The notes: generated by a model not told the origin, from the sequence alone. Shown: positions 53,965 through 63,393, counted from the stretch's first letter. The stretch: 64,000 nucleotides of DNA from Cellvibrio sp. PSBB023 (GCF_002007605.1 NZ_CP019799.1:1178001-1242000); one strand, 5' to 3'. Numbers and translations are program-made.

Positions 53965-54043
53965 GAAATTCGGCTCCTATTACCGTTCAGCAAATGGTTT
54001 TCATTTGCTTGAGAACAGTAAGACGAAGCAATTGAGAAATTTT

Positions 54044-54081
54044 CCCAACAAAAGCGCTTTTTAGTATTTATTTTTAAGCGC
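54044..54081 (-). terminator. Terminator after hasE
   Basis: On the minus strand GCGCTT (54081-54076) pairs with AAGCGC (54059-54054), followed by TTTTG. It lies about 20 bases past the hasE stop and separates the exporter genes from the STN receptor unit. Confidence 0.6.
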
Positions 54082-54102
54082 GGGTATTGATGGTCATAGA
54101 GC

Positions 54103-55413
54103 TCATTCACCCATAGCTGTTCGTGTTCGATCACGCAGCGGTTTGAAGAGGTAGGACAACAGGCTGCGCTCGCCGGTTTTTACAAACATTTCTACCGGCA
54201 TTCCTGGGCGGATCTGGTGTTGTGCCAGTTTTTCCATACCTTCCGGCGTAACCCTTGCTTGCACTCGGTAGTAGGGAATACCGGTGTGGTTATCCATCAG
54301 GCTATCGGCCGATACGGTAATCACTTCTGCCGGAATTTGCGGCGTAATCGCCTGATTGAAAGCCGAAAACATAAGGTTCACCACCAAACCGGGACGCAGG
54401 CTATCGACTAGGTGCACAGGTGCGCGGCCATCGGCCAATAGATGCTGGGTGCGGGGAACAATGTCGAGCAACTGCGCCTCACGCGCGACAAACCCGCCCT
54501 CGGTAAACACCGCCAATCCGGTCACAACACCATCAACCGGAGCAACAATCCGTGCATTGTCCAACTCGTAACGTGCCGCCTGATAAAGCTCGGTTAAGCC
54601 CTGCACGCGCAACTCTGTATCGCTAAGCTGGCTGTAGACATCGCGCATAAATTCATCGCCGATGGCCTGCTGGCGCAAATGCCCTTCCTGAACCTGCCGC
54701 TGCAACTGCCCTACCCGCCCTACTTCCTCTACAACCGCTACATCGAGCTGGGCAGAAAGCCGCTCCATTTCCAACAGCTGATTGCGCGGGACATGGCCTT
54801 TTTCGGAGAGTTTGCGAATACCTTCCAGTTGCTCTGCCAACACCTGGCGCTGCCTTTTTTTGCCGGAAAGCGATTCCTGCGCGGCAATTAATTGTTGCGC
54901 CAGCGCTGCCGTGGTTTCTTTTTGTACCGCTTGGGTATTTGCCAGCGCCACGCGGCGCGCCGAAAATAACGCACGCTGGTTTTGAATGACATCTTCAGAG
55001 CCATTCCAATCCGCCGGAAAAACAAGTTCGCTCGCTTGATTGCGCTCTGCGCGCAAACGCGCCAACTGAGCCGTGGCGCTTTCCAATTGCAAACGCAGGC
55101 TCTCGGCCTGGCTGCGAATTTGTGTATCGTTCATTTGGATCAACAACTGACCCGCTGTCACTGCATCACCTTCACTCACCAAAATACGCTCAACTTGCGC
55201 ACCGGTCGGGTGATGCAAGGTTTTGCGCTGCCCTTCAATCATCATAGTGCCGGGCACAGGTATGCCTTGATCCAAAGGGGCAAGCGCTGCCCAAGTGATA
55301 AACCCTAAAAAACCTACTGCAATCACCCAGATGCCTGCACCTACAAAGCGGCCTGCATCTTGTGGCAAATTTGCAACCGACAGTGATTCCATTGCTCCCG
55401 TAACGGCTGTCAT
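54103..55413 (-). CDS. hasE: Type I secretion membrane-fusion protein (HasE/PrtE family)
   Basis: This 436-residue adaptor bridges the ABC exporter and a TolC-type outer-membrane channel. It has one inner-membrane helix (about 28-48), a lipoyl half-motif around G-T-M-M-I-E-G-Q-R-K-T-L-H-H-P and a long coiled coil (about 95-260). The second lipoyl half, with I-V-A-P-V-D-G-V-V-T-G-L, follows. This is the HlyD/PrtE arrangement. It overlaps hasD by four bases (ATGA), so it is translationally coupled. A TolC homologue must be encoded elsewhere. Confidence 0.93.
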   Translation of the reverse strand: MTAVTGAMESLSVANLPQDAGRFVGAGIWVIAVGFLGFITWAALAPLDQGIPVPGTMMIEGQRKTLHHPTGAQVERILVSEGDAVTAGQLLIQMNDTQIRSQAESLRLQLESATAQLARLRAERNQASELVFPADWNGSEDVIQNQRALFSARRVALANTQAVQKETTAALAQQLIAAQESLSGKKRQRQVLAEQLEGIRKLSEKGHVPRNQLLEMERLSAQLDVAVVEEVGRVGQLQRQVQEGHLRQQAIGDEFMRDVYSQLSDTELRVQGLTELYQAARYELDNARIVAPVDGVVTGLAVFTEGGFVAREAQLLDIVPRTQHLLADGRAPVHLVDSLRPGLVVNLMFSAFNQAITPQIPAEVITVSADSLMDNHTGIPYYRVQARVTPEGMEKLAQHQIRPGMPVEMFVKTGERSLLSYLFKPLRDRTRTAMGE

Positions 55414-57182
55414 GTTAGGTCTCCCAAATTATTCAGTTGTACACGCACCGCCGCAGGCTGGTTATAACTCAGGGTCGATACCGGCGCTTGCTTTTTACCC
55501 TGCGCAGCGATTTCTTCCATACTGCTAAATGCGCGCAATTGACCATTCTGCAACGCAAGAATATGCGTGGCTTGCTGCACCAGACTTTGCCGGTGGCTGA
55601 TAAATACCACCGTGCAGCCGCGCGTTTTTAATTGTTCCAACGCGGCCATTAATGCGCGATCCCCGGCGTCATCCAGATTCGCATTAGGCTCATCCAATAC
55701 CACAAACGCAGGTTCGTTATAGAGCGCGCGCGCCAAACCAATTCGCTGTTTTTGTCCACCGGATAAACCCGCACCTTGTTCACCTAATGGTGTGTCGTAC
55801 CCCTGGGGTAATTGCAAAATTAATTCGTGTACGCCAGCCAATTTTGCGGCGGCAACAATTTTTTCGGCATCGCGTTCACCTGTAATACTTGGTGTACCAA
55901 AGCGCGCAATATTGTCGGCAACAGTTCCGGCAAAGAGTGCGACCTCTTGCGGCAAATAACCCACCGATTTTCCCAGTTCATCCTTGTTCCATTGATAGAT
56001 GTCCGCACCATCCAAGCGCACGCAACCCGATGCCGCTGGCCACACGCCGGTAAGCAACCGCGCCAGAGTGGATTTGCCCGAGCCCGATGGCCCCACCAGC
56101 GCAACCAAACTACCGGCGGCAATCGTGCAGTGGATATTTTTTAATAACGGCGTGCGGCTTCCCGGCGCACAGGCAGAGACATTCTCAATCGCTATCTGCC
56201 CCAGCGGTGCGGGCAGCGGCAAGCTGACGGGCTTGTCGGGATAGGTCGCCAATAATCCCTGCAAGCGCCAATAGGCGAGCCGCGCTTGCTGCCACTGTTT
56301 CCAGCTGCCAATAATTTGTTCGATAGGCGCGAGTGTGCGCCCCATTAAAATAGACTCGGCGATCATCATGCCTGCACTAATACTGCCATCGATTACCAAT
56401 AACGCTGCAAAGCCCAACATAAAGGATTGCAAGGCAACGCGCGCGGTTTTTGTCGCCGCATTAAAAGCAACTGCTTTATCACTGGCGTGCGATTGTTTGC
56501 ACAAAAAAGCAATTTGCAAATCCAGCCAGCGCTGGCGCAACGCAGGCAACATGCCCATGGCTTCAATCACTTCAGATTGACGCAAACTGCCCGCCGATAC
56601 CCGCCCCGCTTGTTGAGATAAGTGGCTCGCCTCTGCCAAATGAACAGCCGTACTTTTTTCATTGAAAAAGGCCAACAGCAACAACACGACTGCACCACCC
56701 AAGGCCAATAAACCGAGCCATGGGTCAAATAAAAAAATCACTGCCAAATAAATCGGAAACCAGGGGGCATCAAAAAAAGCGAACAATCCCTGCCCCGTTA
56801 AAAATTGACGCAACTGTGTGAGATCACCCAAGGTTTGCACTGCATCAACGGGTTTGCCCATCAGGTTTGCACGAAACGATGCGTTATAAATTTTTTGGTT
56901 GAGCGACATATCCAGTTGATTGCCGCAACGCACCAACACCATGCCGCGAATATATTCGAGCGCGGCCATTAACAAAAACAAACCGACTAATATCAAGCTC
57001 AGCATTAACAAGGTGGTTTTATTTTGTGAGGCCAGTACACGGTCGTACACCTGCAACATATAAATCGCCGGGACTAACATTAAAATATTGATAACGGCAC
57101 TGAATAATCCGACCGATAAAAACGCTGCGCGGCTTCGTCCCAGGGCAGTGGACAGTGCTAATGATGAGTGTGTCTTTTCCAT
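55410..57182 (-). CDS. hasD: Type I secretion ABC exporter (HasD/PrtD family)
   Basis: This 590-residue half-transporter has six helices (about 20-320) and an ATPase domain with G-P-S-G-S-G-K-S-T, L-S-G-G-Q-K-Q-R-I-G-L-A-R-A-L and V-V-L-D-E-P-N-A-N-L-D-D. It lacks the C39 peptidase domain, as in PrtD/HasD. It recognises C-terminal signals and drives export of the hemophore. GGAG lies just upstream of the ATG. Its gene is 44 bases downstream of the GlyGly-CTERM gene rather than directly after hasA as in Serratia. Confidence 0.94.
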   Translation of the reverse strand: MEKTHSSLALSTALGRSRAAFLSVGLFSAVINILMLVPAIYMLQVYDRVLASQNKTTLLMLSLILVGLFLLMAALEYIRGMVLVRCGNQLDMSLNQKIYNASFRANLMGKPVDAVQTLGDLTQLRQFLTGQGLFAFFDAPWFPIYLAVIFLFDPWLGLLALGGAVVLLLLAFFNEKSTAVHLAEASHLSQQAGRVSAGSLRQSEVIEAMGMLPALRQRWLDLQIAFLCKQSHASDKAVAFNAATKTARVALQSFMLGFAALLVIDGSISAGMMIAESILMGRTLAPIEQIIGSWKQWQQARLAYWRLQGLLATYPDKPVSLPLPAPLGQIAIENVSACAPGSRTPLLKNIHCTIAAGSLVALVGPSGSGKSTLARLLTGVWPAASGCVRLDGADIYQWNKDELGKSVGYLPQEVALFAGTVADNIARFGTPSITGERDAEKIVAAAKLAGVHELILQLPQGYDTPLGEQGAGLSGGQKQRIGLARALYNEPAFVVLDEPNANLDDAGDRALMAALEQLKTRGCTVVFISHRQSLVQQATHILALQNGQLRAFSSMEEIAAQGKKQAPVSTLSYNQPAAVRVQLNNLGDLT

Positions 57183-57225
57183 AACCGCTCCAAAATAAAA
57201 AGCACGTCCGTGTGCGCGTCAATCC

Positions 57226-59316
57226 CTAGACGTTAACGCGACGACCTAGCGCCAATAAACACAGTGATAACATCCACCAGAGATTCATCGCACCGCCACC
57301 GCCCGAACCTTGCGGACCGCTTGCAACTGAACTGCCAGCACTGGAACTGACAACGGCAGTTGAACTGACACTGGAAGTAGATGCTGCTGATGAAGTGTTC
57401 GCACTGGAAACGGACGACGAACTAACACCACTGCCTGGGCCGAAATCAAACTCAAGGCTGGCGGTTTTAGTGACGGAATTGCTCTCGGGATTGCGCAAAT
57501 CTTTTTCGTTGCGCTCGCATACCAGCGTGAAGGTGTAGGTATGTTTTCCGGTGCGACCATTGGCGGTTGGTACATCCAGTTGCTGACTGTCAGTGCCAAA
57601 CGCGTAGGTTCCACTCCAATAACCTGCTGGGTCAGAAGTCCCACGGCATTCACCGCCCGCATTACCAGGTGCTGTCACATTCCAATAAAGATTGGCCTTC
57701 TCGCCGGTGCTGTTGGGATTGGCAGTAAAGGTCACTGACAAGGGATTGGGTTCACGGGCATTTACCGTAATCGATACAGTTTTGCTGTTTGTGGAATCAG
57801 AAGCGCTGGCACACGCCAGGGTGAAAATATTCGCTTGCGTCGCCTGCATTCTGGAATTCACTCCGGCTAAATCAGGTGTTGTACCGCTACCTTTTTTCTT
57901 GCCGTTATCGTCTTCCAATACCAGCGATGGATTATCCCAATCGGCATTGAGCGGGTCAGACGTGGCGGCGCAAATAGCATCAGTAGGTGCTGCCTGTACC
58001 GACCAATTCAGCAGCAACTCTTGCTTGCCTAACTCAACATCAGTACGGGAGGCGGTTAGGGAAATTTCGAAAGATTTTTCTTCTAGCAGTTTAAATACGG
58101 ATACACCTGGAGCATTTTGTATTACCCCATGTGCACCCGACGTTGAACCGTAGATCATGTCAGTAGCGGAATCGTAAATAAGACCCAATGGTTTGTCATA
58201 CTGGTTGCCAAAGGAGCCAACGGCCTCATAGGTGCCATCAACTTTATTAATTCGATAAATCGCACCGACATTATTCTCACCACCTTTCAAGGTAGTGCCA
58301 TAGATCCATTCGTCCTTTATCGCCAAAGGGCCAGCCGGCTTACTGCCATCATGGTTAATGCCGCTTGTATCCTGGCCTGTAAAACTGTGCAACACACTAA
58401 AATCGCTGCCATCCGGCTTAACGCGGAACACGACACCATGCCCGGTTGCGTTAGCCCAATCAGTGACCGTGCCATACAACCAATCACCTTCTAACAGTAG
58501 CGTAGAGCGAGCGTAAAAAGTATCTCCATCCGGAATACCTTCTAGATTGAAGGTATGTAAAATATTCAAACTTCCCGTTCCATCCAGCTTTTTGCGAAAC
58601 AATGTTCCTTTGCTATTGATTCCACCAACACGGTTCAACCCATACAGATATTCGCCCTGTGCCAGCAGAGCACTGGTGGTATTACCTTCATCAATACTCT
58701 GTCCATTAAAATTATGGAAAACTTCAGCAGTATGGTCGCTGCTACCGGCAACCGGCACAATTTTCCAGATCACACCACTGCCCGCTGCACCTGCGGCATC
58801 GCTGCGATCAGCCACATACAGGTTTCCAGAAGCGTCTGCTGCCAATGATCCTGTTGGCAGATAGAATTTATCTTTTAATAAAACACTCCCAATACTGGTA
58901 TTTGGAGTTTGAGGTATACCCGCATCATCAATAACAGAAAAGCCGATAAAGCTTTGCCTGAATATCGCGTTCCCATGGGCGGGAAATCTTGTGGCGTTAG
59001 CGACATAAATGCGACCGTTCGCCACAACATAATTACTAAAATCCTGATTTTTTCCATCGAAGCCCACGTGCTGTGTTACAGCTAAGGACGCTGAGGATGG
59101 ATTCTGGATGCGGTAGGTTATTTGATTAACTGAACTACCCAAACCGACGTAAAGCGAATCACCAATCTTTAGCGGCGGTGTCATCAATACTGGAACTGGA
59201 TTCGTTGTAGTGTTAGTCAAAATGCTTTCCGGATAAAAACTGACAGCTAATGCATTTAAAGAAGATAACGCCATCAGTCCACATAACATGCAGCCCTGAA
59301 AAATAGTTCGATTCAT
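57226..59316 (-). CDS. Beta-propeller surface protein with GlyGly-CTERM anchor, inside the has operon
   Basis: The 696 residues include a signal peptide (1-25) and a repeat region (about 60-400) of L-H-(T/S)-F, D-G, G-x-(L/V)-F-R and L-Y-G-T units. These resemble the extracellular beta-propeller family with D-G-S-x-F-x-V-L-H-S-F-T repeats. Two Ig-like parts with Cys pairs follow (about 410-640), then a Ser/Thr/Ala linker and a C-terminal G-S-G-G-G-G, hydrophobic helix and Arg pair. That ending is the GlyGly-CTERM signal processed by rhombosortase, which normally follows type II secretion. It is between hasA and hasD, an unusual place. A surface role with the hemophore is inference. Confidence 0.8.
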   Translation of the reverse strand: MNRTIFQGCMLCGLMALSSLNALAVSFYPESILTNTTTNPVPVLMTPPLKIGDSLYVGLGSSVNQITYRIQNPSSASLAVTQHVGFDGKNQDFSNYVVANGRIYVANATRFPAHGNAIFRQSFIGFSVIDDAGIPQTPNTSIGSVLLKDKFYLPTGSLAADASGNLYVADRSDAAGAAGSGVIWKIVPVAGSSDHTAEVFHNFNGQSIDEGNTTSALLAQGEYLYGLNRVGGINSKGTLFRKKLDGTGSLNILHTFNLEGIPDGDTFYARSTLLLEGDWLYGTVTDWANATGHGVVFRVKPDGSDFSVLHSFTGQDTSGINHDGSKPAGPLAIKDEWIYGTTLKGGENNVGAIYRINKVDGTYEAVGSFGNQYDKPLGLIYDSATDMIYGSTSGAHGVIQNAPGVSVFKLLEEKSFEISLTASRTDVELGKQELLLNWSVQAAPTDAICAATSDPLNADWDNPSLVLEDDNGKKKGSGTTPDLAGVNSRMQATQANIFTLACASASDSTNSKTVSITVNAREPNPLSVTFTANPNSTGEKANLYWNVTAPGNAGGECRGTSDPAGYWSGTYAFGTDSQQLDVPTANGRTGKHTYTFTLVCERNEKDLRNPESNSVTKTASLEFDFGPGSGVSSSSVSSANTSSAASTSSVSSTAVVSSSAGSSVASGPQGSGGGGAMNLWWMLSLCLLALGRRVNV

Positions 59317-59350
59317 TAGTTTTATTCCACATCAATGAACAATATCTTTG

Positions 59351-59377
59351 AAAAAGCGGGCAGGAATGTCCTGCCCG
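59351..59377 (-). terminator. Rho-independent terminator directly after hasA
   Basis: CGGGCAGGA (59357-59365) pairs with TCCTGCCCG (59369-59377) around a 3-base loop. On the minus strand a CTTTTTC run follows. It lies 14 bases past the hasA stop. Downstream genes must depend on read-through or another promoter. Confidence 0.88.
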
Positions 59378-59390
59378 TTTACATCAACTA

Positions 59391-60335
59391 TCAGGCAAAG
59401 AAATTAATATCTGCCGTCGTCAATGCACCTGTGAGAGTGATGCTATTAGTTCCATCACTGATAACAGACACACCGCCGCTGTAGCTGTAATACCCATTCA
59501 AGGGATCAAGAATGTCAGCCGCGCTGAGACCACCAAAAATCCCAGTTTTAAAGGAAATAAGATCGCGCTCAGAAACCGAACCGCTTGAGTTAATAAAGTC
59601 GGTAATTACGTCATCACCGAAACCGCTCTCAAAACGGAAAGTGTCGTTGCCGCCATTGCCGGTGAAAGTGTCGTTGCCGCCATAGCTGCTGAACACCTCA
59701 TCGTAATTGCCAGCCACACCGGTTTGCGTGGTGCCATAAGCCGCAAGATAGCCTTCCAGTACACTGGTGCCACCGGCGCCACCGGTTGCGCCACCCATCA
59801 GGTTAAGGATCAGGTCGTGAACCTTGTTGACGCCCACAGCGGTTGGAATTTCGACCGCATCGTAAGCACCATCACTGTCGATATCCTTGTACCCATTACC
59901 GATATGCGGGGTAAGGTTGGTTACCGTGAATAAGGTGCTGGCCAGACTGCCTGAGGAATAGGCGCCGTTACCAAAAATCAACTCACCTATTTCACCCGCC
60001 AAGTCATGGCCGTTGGCCGCGGTATAGATCATGTCGGCAGACTGATAGTGGGTACCAGCACCATTCTCAAGGGTGACTTCAGCGGCTTTGACTAGAAAGC
60101 TAACGTTCGATGAAGTTGAGGTATTGGCCAAGTCCTCTCCAATTACCTTGATGCCAAAGTAAGTGTCATTGTAAGTAGTGCCACCAATATTCAAGCTACC
60201 TGGATTATTGTGAAACCACATATTGGACGCGTGGCCAGGACTGGAATAAGTGCTTTGAAAATAATCAAAGTAACCACTCAAACCCGTAAAACCGGCAGCT
60301 GAAAAATCAGTGCTGTACTGAATCGCAATACTCAT
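59391..60335 (-). CDS. hasA: HasA-like hemophore with EF-hand-like insertion and RTX-like tail
   Basis: This 314-residue secreted heme-scavenging protein lacks a Sec signal, as HasA does. Residues 100-124 align with the HasA heme pocket: I-Y-T-A-A-N-G-H-D-L-A-G...L-I-F-G-N-G. This gives Tyr104 and His110 as counterparts of the heme-binding Tyr75 and its partner His83. His35 is a candidate for His32. V-H-D-L-I-L-N-L-M-G-G (172-182) matches the HasA C-terminal helix. An EF-hand loop (Asp151, 153, 155, Gly156, Asp159, Glu162) is inserted. RTX-like G-G-N-D-T-F repeats (219-233) lie in an extra 100-residue tail ending N-F-F-A. HasA proper is about 188 residues. The ribosome site is AGGAA. Confidence 0.82.
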   Translation of the reverse strand: MSIAIQYSTDFSAAGFTGLSGYFDYFQSTYSSPGHASNMWFHNNPGSLNIGGTTYNDTYFGIKVIGEDLANTSTSSNVSFLVKAAEVTLENGAGTHYQSADMIYTAANGHDLAGEIGELIFGNGAYSSGSLASTLFTVTNLTPHIGNGYKDIDSDGAYDAVEIPTAVGVNKVHDLILNLMGGATGGAGGTSVLEGYLAAYGTTQTGVAGNYDEVFSSYGGNDTFTGNGGNDTFRFESGFGDDVITDFINSSGSVSERDLISFKTGIFGGLSAADILDPLNGYYSYSGGVSVISDGTNSITLTGALTTADINFFA

Positions 60336-60599
60336 GTCAATTTTTCCTAATGAAGGTATTTAGCGGTTTGGCCTTTATTCACGGCATGGCTATACTGCGC
60401 ACCCGATCAAATGTTTCCGGTCGGCGCGGTCGAATTGCCCTGCGGTAAATTCAGGCCGTTCTTGTGGGCTTATGCCCATGGGATTACCCGCCCCTTAGGT
60501 TCTCCCATTTTTTTGCTACCGGAGTGTTGCACCACTCCGGCAGCAAAAACCTTCCTTGTTGTTATGCACATTTCCCTCGTTAAAAAGCGGTGTTTCTCT
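60336..60599 (-). other. hasR-hasA intergenic region with 17-bp stem
   Basis: A near-perfect stem pairs 60510-60526 with 60533-60549 around a 6-base loop; the only imperfect pair is a wobble in the minus-strand RNA. No T-run follows on the minus strand, so it is not a standard terminator. It could protect or process the hasA mRNA. A smaller hairpin, TGGGC-TTAT-GCCCA, lies near 60470. The remaining bases upstream of hasA show no clear operator. Confidence 0.7.
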
Positions 60600-63311
60600 C
60601 TAAAAAAACCATTGCAGGTTGGCCGTTAAGGTTCTACCCGGCGCGTAACTCTTCACCATGTCATCACCCATCGCCTGGATATATTCACGGTCAGTAAGGT
60701 TCTTCAGGTTTACTCCCAAGCGCAGGCTGTCGAGCAGTTGATAGCTGGTGTACAGGTCGGTCACGCAATAATCGCGGATCCCTTGTTTGGCACCGGTGAA
60801 ATCCACCATTTCAGTGAAATAGGAATCGCCCGTCTGGCTGGCGCAGGTGAGGGTTGCGCCGGTATCCAATTTGTTTTGCAGCCAACGTTTACCCAGCGTG
60901 AGCTTGCCGGTCCATTCCGGTACCTGCGGGTCGTATAAAGTGCTGAAGGAATAGCAACCGGTGGCATATTGGTAATAGGCATCGGGGCAGTAGTCGGCCG
61001 GGCTTTCGCCATTCGGACCACCCACTGCCCAAGGGTGGTAATAGAGGTAGGGAGTCGCTTTGCCTTCGTAATAAAACACAGCGTCAGTATTGCGCCCGGT
61101 ATGGGTCACATTGAGCGAGCCGTAATAGCTGTCCAGGATGAAATCCAGTTGCAACTCTTGCCCTTCAAAAATCAGGTCATTAAGGGCATTCACGTAAAAC
61201 GCCTGAATTTGTAGTGATGAAATTTCATGGCCGGGTTTACGCGCTCCGGTTGCATACAAAATATAGTCTTCTGTGCGGTTATAGAATTGCGCCAGTTTGA
61301 TGTTCAGTTGGCGATTATCCGTACCAAAACGCCAGTTAACGCCCGCTTCAGCATTGCGTGTTTGTTCAGGCTCTAACAACCAGTTGGGATAGGTATTCAT
61401 GGGCGGCAAATGGCCGGGAATAGCGGCCGCTGTCAGGGTTTCAGTAATCGCCGGTGGCCGCCAGCCCAAGCTGGCATTGGCAAAGAGCTGCAGGTGATGC
61501 TGTTGGCTTTTGATTGCATCAAACGCCGCACCTAATGAGGGCAACCATTTGCTCTCGGTGCGATCAACCGGGATCTCGGCAAATTGCCACAGGATTTGGT
61601 TGCGATACATGTCCCGAAAACCCGTAGTACCTTGCAGGTTGTATTGCTCCCAACGTACAGCGGGGCTGAGGGTGAAGGCTTTGTAACTCCAATCGGCACG
61701 CAACCAGCTACCAAGGACACTGCGCTCGCCATGGGGTGTAGTGCCGGTCAATAAATCAATTTCATTGCCAGTGAGTGTTTGGGAGTTGGCTTCGGGTTTG
61801 TTTTCATCGCGGAACCACTCAACCCCATAGTTCAAGGTAATGCTATGGTCGCCAACAAACAGGCGTGACGTATTTGCCAACAAGGCGCCCAAGGTATCGG
61901 TTTGGGTGGTAAAGCTGTAGGTATTGGCGCTGGTGATGCTGGTATTTTGGGTGCTTACGCTATAGAGCTTGCCGCTTAAATCAAGCCAATCACCACCAGG
62001 CGTGTAGTGCAAATCCAGCGCATAGCTTTGGTTTTTGGTTTCGTTGGTATTGCTGATGGGGTGGGCATTTTCCGGGTCATATTCCCAATTGCAGTAGGTG
62101 TCCCAATCCGGGTGATTCGGGTTATTAACCAAATAATTAGCGGGTGGGTTGCAATATAGTTGTTTGAAATATTGGCGCTGAACCTGATCGATATTTATTG
62201 ATTGGCTTTCGCCATAGGACGCACTGCTGCCAAGTGCTGTGAGTTTCAGCTCCAGACTGTCGGTTGCCATCCAGCGCGCCTTGGCCAGCCAGGACTCCAT
62301 GTCCTGACCTGTGCCATTGACGATATTGGTTATAGCTTCGTAGCCAGGACGACCATCAAACTGCCCCCAATACACAGCACTGCCATGGGTACCCGGCTGG
62401 TATTCGTCGCTGTTTTTATTACTGTAAGCAAACAGCACATCCGTGTTATCGGTTGGACGTGCAGCCAGTGCCAATGAGCCGGACAGGTTTTGACCGTTAT
62501 CCCACTCGGGTACGCCATCGCTCAAACGCAGGCGGCCACCAAACTCGTCATCTGCCTCGCGCAAAATATCCTGTGACTCCAGAGTACGGAAGGTCGCTAC
62601 ACCGCCACTGGCCGCTGCACCACCCTGCCCCGCATAAGCGCCTTTGAGGATTTCCACACCGTTCAAAAACTCGGTATCAAAAAACATCTCGCCGTTGCGC
62701 TGGCCGTGGCCGCTGCGCTGGTAGTTCTGGCGCATACCATCAATATTCATATTGATGCGTCCAAAATCCTTTAAGCCACGGATATTCACTGACACGCTGG
62801 GGTTTTGTTCATTAGTAACAGTGAAAACACCTGCGGTGGCTTGCAGGATTTCACTGGCATGGCGCGGACCACTGCGATCTATATCGGCACGATCAACACG
62901 CGCAACACCACTGGCGCGGGCGTAAACACTCTCACTCCCCGCCAAACCACCGCCAACCCGCACAGCGCCCAGCACCAGGTTATTGGCATTGGTACTGGCA
63001 GAACGAATAAGCCAGCTCCCGTCACCCACCGCTATCGCCTGCAAACTGGTGTTTTGCAGCAGCCGCTGCAGGGCTGCTTCAGGTGTATAGCTGCCCTGCA
63101 AAGCTTGAGTATTTAACCCTTGCACCAAGCGCTCTTCATAGGAAAGTGTTACGCCCGCACGACGGGAAAAGAGATTCAACGCATCGCCCAAGGCGCCAGC
63201 AGGCAGATTAAACTCAATCGCCGCAACAGCTTCTGATTGGGCTTTGGCCAGGGGTGCTCCGACCGAAGCAAGCAGCAGAAGCAAAGCACCTATTACAAAG
63301 AGGGATTTCAA
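60600..63311 (-). CDS. hasR: HasR-like hemophore/heme receptor with STN domain
   Basis: This 903-residue TonB-dependent receptor has a signal peptide (1-24), an STN domain (about 32-105) and a plug (about 125-260). The segment D-G-M-R-Q-N-Y-Q-R-S-G-H-G (191-203) is the HasR wording, and His202 is a candidate heme contact. The barrel has W-R-P-P-A-I-T-E-T-L and N-W-L-L-E-P-E-Q-T, equivalent to the FRAP/NPNL region, and ends Q-W-F-F. Translation begins at a TTG (M-K-S-L-F), with GGAG 7 bases upstream and no better start nearby. The FecR/HasS-like gene lies upstream on the same strand, as in Serratia. Confidence 0.88.
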   Translation of the reverse strand: MKSLFVIGALLLLLASVGAPLAKAQSEAVAAIEFNLPAGALGDALNLFSRRAGVTLSYEERLVQGLNTQALQGSYTPEAALQRLLQNTSLQAIAVGDGSWLIRSASTNANNLVLGAVRVGGGLAGSESVYARASGVARVDRADIDRSGPRHASEILQATAGVFTVTNEQNPSVSVNIRGLKDFGRINMNIDGMRQNYQRSGHGQRNGEMFFDTEFLNGVEILKGAYAGQGGAAASGGVATFRTLESQDILREADDEFGGRLRLSDGVPEWDNGQNLSGSLALAARPTDNTDVLFAYSNKNSDEYQPGTHGSAVYWGQFDGRPGYEAITNIVNGTGQDMESWLAKARWMATDSLELKLTALGSSASYGESQSINIDQVQRQYFKQLYCNPPANYLVNNPNHPDWDTYCNWEYDPENAHPISNTNETKNQSYALDLHYTPGGDWLDLSGKLYSVSTQNTSITSANTYSFTTQTDTLGALLANTSRLFVGDHSITLNYGVEWFRDENKPEANSQTLTGNEIDLLTGTTPHGERSVLGSWLRADWSYKAFTLSPAVRWEQYNLQGTTGFRDMYRNQILWQFAEIPVDRTESKWLPSLGAAFDAIKSQQHHLQLFANASLGWRPPAITETLTAAAIPGHLPPMNTYPNWLLEPEQTRNAEAGVNWRFGTDNRQLNIKLAQFYNRTEDYILYATGARKPGHEISSLQIQAFYVNALNDLIFEGQELQLDFILDSYYGSLNVTHTGRNTDAVFYYEGKATPYLYYHPWAVGGPNGESPADYCPDAYYQYATGCYSFSTLYDPQVPEWTGKLTLGKRWLQNKLDTGATLTCASQTGDSYFTEMVDFTGAKQGIRDYCVTDLYTSYQLLDSLRLGVNLKNLTDREYIQAMGDDMVKSYAPGRTLTANLQWFF

Positions 63312-63378
63312 GAACGGTCTCCATTTTCAGTTGGTTTACAACTAAAACGGATGAAAATGAGAAACCCGCAAATACAAA

Positions 63379-63393
63379 TGAGAATTCTTTACA
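63379..63393 (-). promoter_or_regulatory. Weak Fur-box-like site upstream of hasR
   Basis: TGAGAAT-T-CTTTACA matches the 7-1-7 consensus at 10 of 14 positions. It lies about 70 bases upstream of the hasR start, a suitable place, but the match is poor. The hasI/hasS sigma system may be the main control. Confidence 0.3.

Noticed and set aside
53989..54009. Hairpin AGCAAATG-GTTTT-CATTTGCT as a Fur box
   Set aside because: It is palindromic but does not match the 7-1-7 Fur consensus; it may still be a binding site for another regulator.
57226..57330. LPXTG or PEP-CTERM anchor on the beta-propeller protein
   Set aside because: The glycine run followed by a helix and arginines fits GlyGly-CTERM; no LPXTG or P-E-P motif is present.
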